DNA of 64,000 bases, from NCBI GenBank assembly GCA_037481935.1, contig JBBFKQ010000003.1:140291-204290 (forward strand), read 5' to 3'. Below the pieces are notes generated by a model. That model was not told where the DNA came from. It ran no database searches and saw only the letters and a program-made list of their open reading frames with translations. Positions 60,886 through 64,000 of this stretch are shown here, piece after piece. This stretch comes from Aquificaceae bacterium. GTDB taxonomy: Bacteria; Aquificota; Aquificia; Aquificales; Aquificaceae. A program made the translations under genes and the position numbers. How positions within the stretch are numbered: position 1 is the stretch's first letter; each line of letters starts with the position of its first letter.

Positions 60886-61825
60886 GGTCTACTACATAAC
60901 GCACAGTGGAGAGCTAAGGCGTGAGGAAAACACCATCGTGTTTGAAAACTCCGAGTTCAAAAAGTCCATACCCATAGAAGACCTTGATGAACTCTTCTTG
61001 CTCTCTGAGATTTCCACCAACAGCAAGGCTCTGGGTCTGCTGTCAGAGAGAGGTGCAGTGGTGCACTTTTTCAACTACTACGGATACTACATAGGAAGTT
61101 TCTATCCAAGAGAAAAAAATCTATCCGGTTTCCTGCTGGTCAGTCAGGTCCAGCACTATCTTCAAAAAGAAAAAAGGCTCTATCTGGCAAAGAGCTTTGT
61201 GGAAGGTGCCATAAAAAACCTGTGCCCCTTTCTTCAGATTGAGCAGGAGACATACCTTTCTGAGCTCTCTTTTGCTGAGGACATACCACAGGTCATGGCG
61301 GTGGAAGCGAGGCTGAGAAGGGACTTTTACGAGAAGTTATCCCAAGAAACAGGCTGGGACTTTGAAAAGAGGACAAAAAGACCACCTCATAATCCACTCA
61401 ACGCCCTCATATCCTTCGGAAACTCTCTCGTTTACGCCAAGGTGCTGGGAGAGATATACCAGACACAGCTCAATCCCACTATAAGCTACCTGCACGAGCC
61501 CTCAGAAAAGAGGTTTTCCCTTTCTCTTGACGTGGCGGAGCTCTTCAAACCTATCCTCTCGGACAGGCTCATAGTCCAGCTCATAAAGGAGAGAAAACTC
61601 ACAGAAGAGCACTTCCTTCAGGAACTCCAGTATGTCTATTTGAGCAGAGAGGGCAGGAGGGTCTTCGTGCAGGCTTTCAATGACCTCCTTGAGTCCACAG
61701 TCAGACACCGCAGGCTGAACCGCAAAGTCTCTCACCGCCAGCTCATAAGGCTTGAGCTATACAGGCTGATAAAACACCTGCTGGAGGAAGAAGTCTACAG
61801 ACCCCTCAACTATTGGGCTCTCTAA
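60878..61825 (+). CDS. cas1: Cas1 integrase
   Basis: The 315-residue protein shows the I-B type Cas1 order: YYITHSGELRREENTIVFE, SERGAVVHFFNYYGYYIGSFYPRE, NPLNALISFGNSLVYAKV, YLHEPSEKRFSLSLDVAELFKPILSDRL with the catalytic histidine and aspartate, and RRLNRKVSHRQLIRLE. It integrates spacers at the leader end. GAGGAG lies 7 bases before the ATG, inside cas4 (8 bp overlap). Confidence 0.95.
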   Translation: MGRVYYITHSGELRREENTIVFENSEFKKSIPIEDLDELFLLSEISTNSKALGLLSERGAVVHFFNYYGYYIGSFYPREKNLSGFLLVSQVQHYLQKEKRLYLAKSFVEGAIKNLCPFLQIEQETYLSELSFAEDIPQVMAVEARLRRDFYEKLSQETGWDFEKRTKRPPHNPLNALISFGNSLVYAKVLGEIYQTQLNPTISYLHEPSEKRFSLSLDVAELFKPILSDRLIVQLIKERKLTEEHFLQELQYVYLSREGRRVFVQAFNDLLESTVRHRRLNRKVSHRQLIRLELYRLIKHLLEEEVYRPLNYWAL

Positions 61826-62106
61826 TGTGGGTCATACTTGTCTACGACATATCCACAGTAGATAAGGAAGGACAGAAAAGGCTCAACAAAGTCCGGAAAA
61901 TTGTAAAGAGATACATCCACCACGTGCAGAAGTCCGTGTTTGAGGGAAGTATCAGCCTGTCAAGACTGGAGAGGCTCAAGGCTGAGCTTCTTGAAGTTAT
62001 AGACCGCCGGCAGGACAGCCTGATAATCTACATCTTTGAAGATATGGTGAACCACAGTCGAGAGATTCTCACCGAAGGCGAAGACCCCACCTCTAACCTG
62101 CTTTAA
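61825..62106 (+). CDS. cas2: Cas2
   Basis: The 93-residue ferredoxin-like protein starts MWVILVYDIST and has RHVQKSVFEG-type HVQKSVFEGSIS, standard for Cas2, the structural partner of Cas1. The ATG overlaps the cas1 stop by 1 bp (TAATG). After its stop, the same frame stays open for another 45 codons, but only because it is antisense to the repetitive gene that follows. Its 3' end overlaps that gene by 4 bp. Confidence 0.95.
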   Translation: MWVILVYDISTVDKEGQKRLNKVRKIVKRYIHHVQKSVFEGSISLSRLERLKAELLEVIDRRQDSLIIYIFEDMVNHSREILTEGEDPTSNLL

Positions 62107-62597
62107 GAGTCCCAACTTGAAGAAGACCAGCTATCCCACGAGGAGCTTCCACTGTCCCAGCCGGAGGAGCTCCAAGAGTCATTCCAGCTTGAAGAGCTCC
62201 ATGAATCATCCCAGTTTGAAGAACTGCTGTGGTCATCATGGTGAAAAACATGATACATAGGGCAGGATGGGTCCCAGAGGGCACGGGAAAGGTCACAGTT
62301 ATCTTCATGCCATCTCCTGTAGTGGTCATCATCTTCATAGAGACTGGAGGAGCTTTCCCATCTTTCACGGTTTTCATAACTGTCAAGAAGACCGGTGGAG
62401 CCTTCTGAGGTTGAAAAACCGCTTGTTCTGCCCATACCGCCATCCTTGTAGCTCGCATCGGAAGATGCAGACCATCCACTAGGCAGACCGCCATAAAAGT
62501 TCCCTCCGCTATAGTCAGGAGGGAAAGCCTCATCGTTAGCAGATTTTACTCTCCATAGAAGGAAAAGGATAGCCAGAATCAGCAGAATCAGCTCCAT
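62103..62597 (-). CDS. Membrane-anchored Ser/Trp/Asp-rich repeat protein
   Basis: The 164-residue protein has an N-terminal helix (LILLILAILFLLWRV) and then a long polar tail. The last 45 residues consist of imperfect repeats built from W-D/N-(D)-S-W-S-S-S-S (for example SSSSWNDSWSSSGWDS). A His/Asp stretch (HVFHHDDH) precedes them. GGGAGGTG lies before the ATG, so it is a real, translated gene. No family is recognised; the tail is probably disordered or a repetitive surface/periplasmic segment. It lies between cas2 and the CRISPR leader, read towards cas2. Confidence 0.75.
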   Translation of the reverse strand: MELILLILAILFLLWRVKSANDEAFPPDYSGGNFYGGLPSGWSASSDASYKDGGMGRTSGFSTSEGSTGLLDSYENRERWESSSSLYEDDDHYRRWHEDNCDLSRALWDPSCPMYHVFHHDDHSSSSNWDDSWSSSSWNDSWSSSGWDSGSSSWDSWSSSSWDS

Positions 62598-62663
62598 GGT
62601 TCACCTCCCTTCTGACTTATTAATATAACCACATGAAGTGTCTGTATCTGACAAACACTGTGC

Positions 62664-62669
62664 TATAAT
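62664..62669 (+). promoter_or_regulatory. Extended -10 element in the CRISPR leader region
   Basis: TGCTATAAT here predicts a rightward transcript starting near 62676, directly ahead of the structured segment at 62682. No strong -35 is present. It is about 70 bp upstream of the divergent Ser/Trp-rich gene start and 300 bp before the first repeat. Confidence 0.5.
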
Positions 62670-62677
62670 AATAGAAC

Positions 62678-62737
62678 AAGAGTTAGAGGGGTTATGCCCC
62701 CATGACATCTTGGCAACTGAATAGGGCTCTAACTTTT
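62678..62737 (+). ncRNA. Candidate small structured RNA in the CRISPR leader
   Basis: GTTAGAG (62682-62688) pairs perfectly with CTCTAAC (62727-62733), and the helix can extend outward by four more pairs into the TTTT at 62734-62737. Inside, GGGG (62688-62691) can pair with CCCC (62697-62700), while the same C-run can alternatively pair with GGG at 62724-62726. An extended -10 lies 9-14 bases upstream and a U-run closes the element. No protein start or known riboswitch class is recognised. It is a prediction only. Confidence 0.35.
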
Positions 62738-62744
62738 ACTGTGC

Positions 62745-62780
62745 CATACGACCGTATGACCATACGACCATATGTATGGT
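62745..62780. repeat. Tandem and inverted CATACGA-type repeats in the leader
   Basis: CATACG and CGTATG alternate here: CATACGACCGTATG (62745-62758), then ACCATAC (62759-62765) matched by GTATGGT (62774-62780). Further copies of CGGT and GTATGG follow to about 62803. Such nested dyads are typical of protein-binding sites. A small open frame through this stretch (62702-62890) has no ribosome-binding site. Confidence 0.5.
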
Positions 62781-62888
62781 TTTACGGTCTTACGGCGGTA
62801 TGGCGTGTGCTTCTGAGCGTTGAAAGTCAAGGCTTTGAATTTGATAATAACACACTCAAGTCTGCAGAACCTCCGACTTCTGGCAAAT

Positions 62889-62916
62889 AACCCCCTTTTG
62901 AGAGGGGTGGGGGGTT
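62889..62916. promoter_or_regulatory. Inverted repeat overlapping the -35 of the array promoter
   Basis: AACCCCC (62889-62895) and GGGGGTT (62910-62916) form a perfect 7 bp dyad whose right arm supplies the first two bases of the TTGACA. It could be a repressor or architectural-protein site, or a terminator stem for upstream transcription. Confidence 0.4.
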
Positions 62917-62943
62917 GACAAAAGGCTTGATGTTTCTTATTAT
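62915..62943 (+). promoter_or_regulatory. CRISPR array promoter
   Basis: TTGACA (62915-62920) and TATTAT (62938-62943) are separated by exactly 17 bases, a near-consensus sigma-70 promoter. The predicted start near 62950 is just ahead of the first repeat at 62964, so the pre-crRNA would begin with a very short leader. Confidence 0.8.
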
Positions 62944-62963
62944 TTTTTACATACCGATTTAGG

Positions 62964-63855
62964 GTTGCTAATCTACCGTGTGGAGTTGAAACTGAGGAGT
63001 CCTTAAGAGATTAAGTAGTGCTAAACAGTGTTGCTAATCTACCGTGTGGAGTTGAAACCACTGCTTTTTGTGGCTCTTCTGTGCTGGTTATAACGTTGCT
63101 AATCTACCGTGTGGAGTTGAAACTAGCCCGCGCTTCATGTTCTCGTATGTGTCTGCATGTTGCTAATCTACCGTGTGGAGTTGAAACAGATAAACATAAC
63201 CTTTCTTGCTTTCATAAAACTTCAGTTGCTAATCTACCGTGTGGAGTTGAAACCTTCTCCTGTGTCTTCTTTTACCCAAACATTTTTTCTTTCGTTGCTA
63301 ATCTACCGTGTGGAGTTGAAACTATCAAAAAATTGGATCAAATCCTGGTCTTGCTTTGGTTGCTAATCTACCGTGTGGAGTTGAAACTTAATCTGCACAT
63401 CAATGCTATAATAATCATTGATAACTTGTTGCTAATCTACCGTGTGGAGTTGAAACTCTTTCAATCAACAGCATTACCTTTTCAAACTGGTTGCTAATCT
63501 ACCGTGTGGAGTTGAAACTTTTTATGTATCCCCTTATACCAAAGCGTGTTTGCGCATTGCTAATCTACCGTGTGGAGTTGAAACGCAAGCTCAAGAGCCT
63601 TTTTAATACCCGCAGTGGTGCGTTGCTAATCTACCGTGTGGAGTTGAAACTAAAGCTATCCAATAAACATCTGGCTCAACGGCAATTGTTGCTAATCTAC
63701 CGTGTGGAGTTGAAACCCTGCTCCACAGTGTTATTCCTATTGTCCCTGCTGCAAGTTGCTAATCTACCGTGTGGAGTTGAAACACTGGTTTGAAGATTTC
63801 TTTGGCATATCCGAACACCGGGGAATGTTGCTAATCTACCGTGTGGAGTTGAAAT
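62964..63855 (+). CRISPR. CRISPR array, 14 repeats of 29 bp and 13 spacers
   Basis: The repeat begins GTTGCTAATC, continues TACCGTGTGG and ends AGTTGAAAC (29 bases). Repeats start at 62964, 63030, 63095, 63159, 63225, 63294, 63359, 63428, 63490, 63556, 63622, 63688, 63755 and 63827. All are identical except that the tenth begins with A and the last ends in T. Spacers are 33-43 bases (37, 36, 35, 37, 40, 36, 40, 33, 37, 37, 37, 38, 43). The degenerate last repeat and the promoter at the left show rightward transcription with the leader on the left. The GTTGAAAC end would give the 8-base 5' handle after Cas6 cutting. Open frames through the array are an artefact of its near-66 bp period. Confidence 0.99.
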
Positions 63856-63917
63856 GTGTTTGATACCTCCTATTCTGCATGCAACAGTTGAATGTGCACA
63901 GAGCCCACCGCTTCTGG

Positions 63918-63923
63918 TATAAT
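63918..63923 (+). promoter_or_regulatory. Extended -10 element downstream of the array
   Basis: TGGTATAAT with a TGCACA 17 bases upstream predicts a rightward promoter starting near 63930. It would drive the gene that begins at or just past the right edge of the window. Confidence 0.6.
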
Positions 63924-63966
63924 ATAACCCGAGTTGCAAGTTATAAGAAATTATGGTAAAAAAAAG

Positions 63967-63991
63967 CTCCCCATGGAAAACCCATAGGGAG
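63967..63991 (+). promoter_or_regulatory. Hairpin that covers the ribosome-binding site of the next gene
   Basis: CTCCCCATGG (63967-63976) pairs with CCATAGGGAG (63982-63991) with one mismatch and a loop of about five bases. Its right arm holds most of GGGAGG (63987-63992), which is 6 bases before an ATG whose first two bases end the window. A 14-codon frame (63953-63997, MVKKSSPWKTHRED) runs through the hairpin without its own ribosome-binding site. Translation control of the unseen gene is possible. Confidence 0.45.
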
Positions 63992-64000
63992 GATTAAGAT

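Noticed and set aside
62107..62244. 45 further codons in the cas2 frame after its stop (Glu/Leu/Gln-rich), possible read-through product
   Set aside because: The openness and repetitiveness are explained by the Ser/Trp-rich gene on the other strand; cas2 already has normal length.
62702..62890. A 62-codon open frame in the CRISPR leader
   Set aside because: No ribosome-binding site, and it runs through the hairpin and palindromic repeats; better explained as leader DNA.
63018..63939. Open frames on both strands through the CRISPR array, with a repeated NLPCGVET or LIYRVELK motif
   Set aside because: The repeat plus a 37-base spacer is 66 bases, a multiple of three, so the repeat has no in-frame stop and creates artificial repetitive frames.
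1..64000. tRNA, rRNA, insertion sequences, prophage or integrase attachment sites
   Set aside because: All intergenic gaps were read on both strands; no cloverleaf, transposase, integrase or long terminal repeats were seen.

Overview
The window looks like part of a genome from the Aquificaceae (the Hydrogenobacter/Thermocrinis group): a thermophilic, flagellated, autotrophic bacterium. The main evidence is a short citrate-synthase-like gene of the citryl-CoA lyase type, which belongs to the two-step citrate cleavage of the reductive TCA cycle in these bacteria, next to a fumarate-reductase-type iron-sulfur subunit. Other pointers are a lipoate-ligase/DUF116 fusion, a stand-alone 5'-3' exonuclease, very tight gene packing with many 1-4 bp ATGA/TAATG overlaps, and frequent alternation of short operons between strands. 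No rRNA or tRNA gene was found. This assignment is inference from gene content.

Layout. 1-1552 (-): three unrecognised genes leading into a truncated manC. 1652-5503 (+): unknown protein, HD phosphohydrolase, transglutaminase-like membrane protein. 8048-5478 (-): small unknown protein, PAP2 phosphatase, GT39 glycosyltransferase, queF. 14837-8131 (-): EAL protein, metE, tkt, and a TatD/radical-SAM fusion. 14876-16326 (+): nth and an MTA/MTI phosphorylase. 18898-16323 (-): YaaA-like protein, GT2, LysR regulator. 18916-20504 (+): rsmA-speE. 22250-20501 (-): fur, a lytic transglycosylase, two small proteins. 22299-23808 (+): thiE and the exonuclease. 24527-23805 (-): flgF, preceded by about 490 bp without an intact gene. 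27562-25019 (-): ACR3-type carrier, argH, LapA-like protein. 27672-30989 (+): lipoate-ligase fusion and a DegT aminotransferase. 32423-30934 (-): motAB. 32466-35251 (+): trpS, PHP protein, small protein, PTPS-III-like pterin enzyme. 35248-37393 (-): small ABM-like protein, alcohol dehydrogenase, TraR-type protein. 37446-39974 (+): SurA/PpiD-like chaperone, citryl-CoA lyase, PsiE-like protein. 39977-52430: short operons including glcD, a degenerate hydrolase, frdB-flgA-nudix, folP-cdaA-ybbR, erpA, folE-lpxI, an MsbA-like exporter and ribBA. 55183-52422 (-): cas6-purK-histidine kinase.

From 54485 to 63855 there is a complete type I-B (Cst-type) CRISPR-Cas locus. cas6 is divergent; cas7-cas5-cas8-cas3-cas4-cas1-cas2 form one overlapping operon. 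Between cas2 and the array lies a gene for a membrane-anchored Ser/Trp/Asp-rich protein, then an unusual 370-bp leader. The leader carries a possible small structured RNA, palindromic repeats and a near-consensus promoter 21 bp before the first of 14 repeats (13 spacers).

Folate and pterin genes are spread over the window (folE, a PTPS-III-type enzyme that could stand in for folB, folP), alongside queuosine (queF) and riboflavin (ribBA). The most interesting points are the two gene fusions (TatD/radical SAM; LplA/DUF116/C-terminal domain), several enzymes with altered key residues (Nth cluster ligand, phosphorylase base-specificity site, a catalytically dead-looking dienelactone hydrolase), and the unexplained structure in the CRISPR leader.
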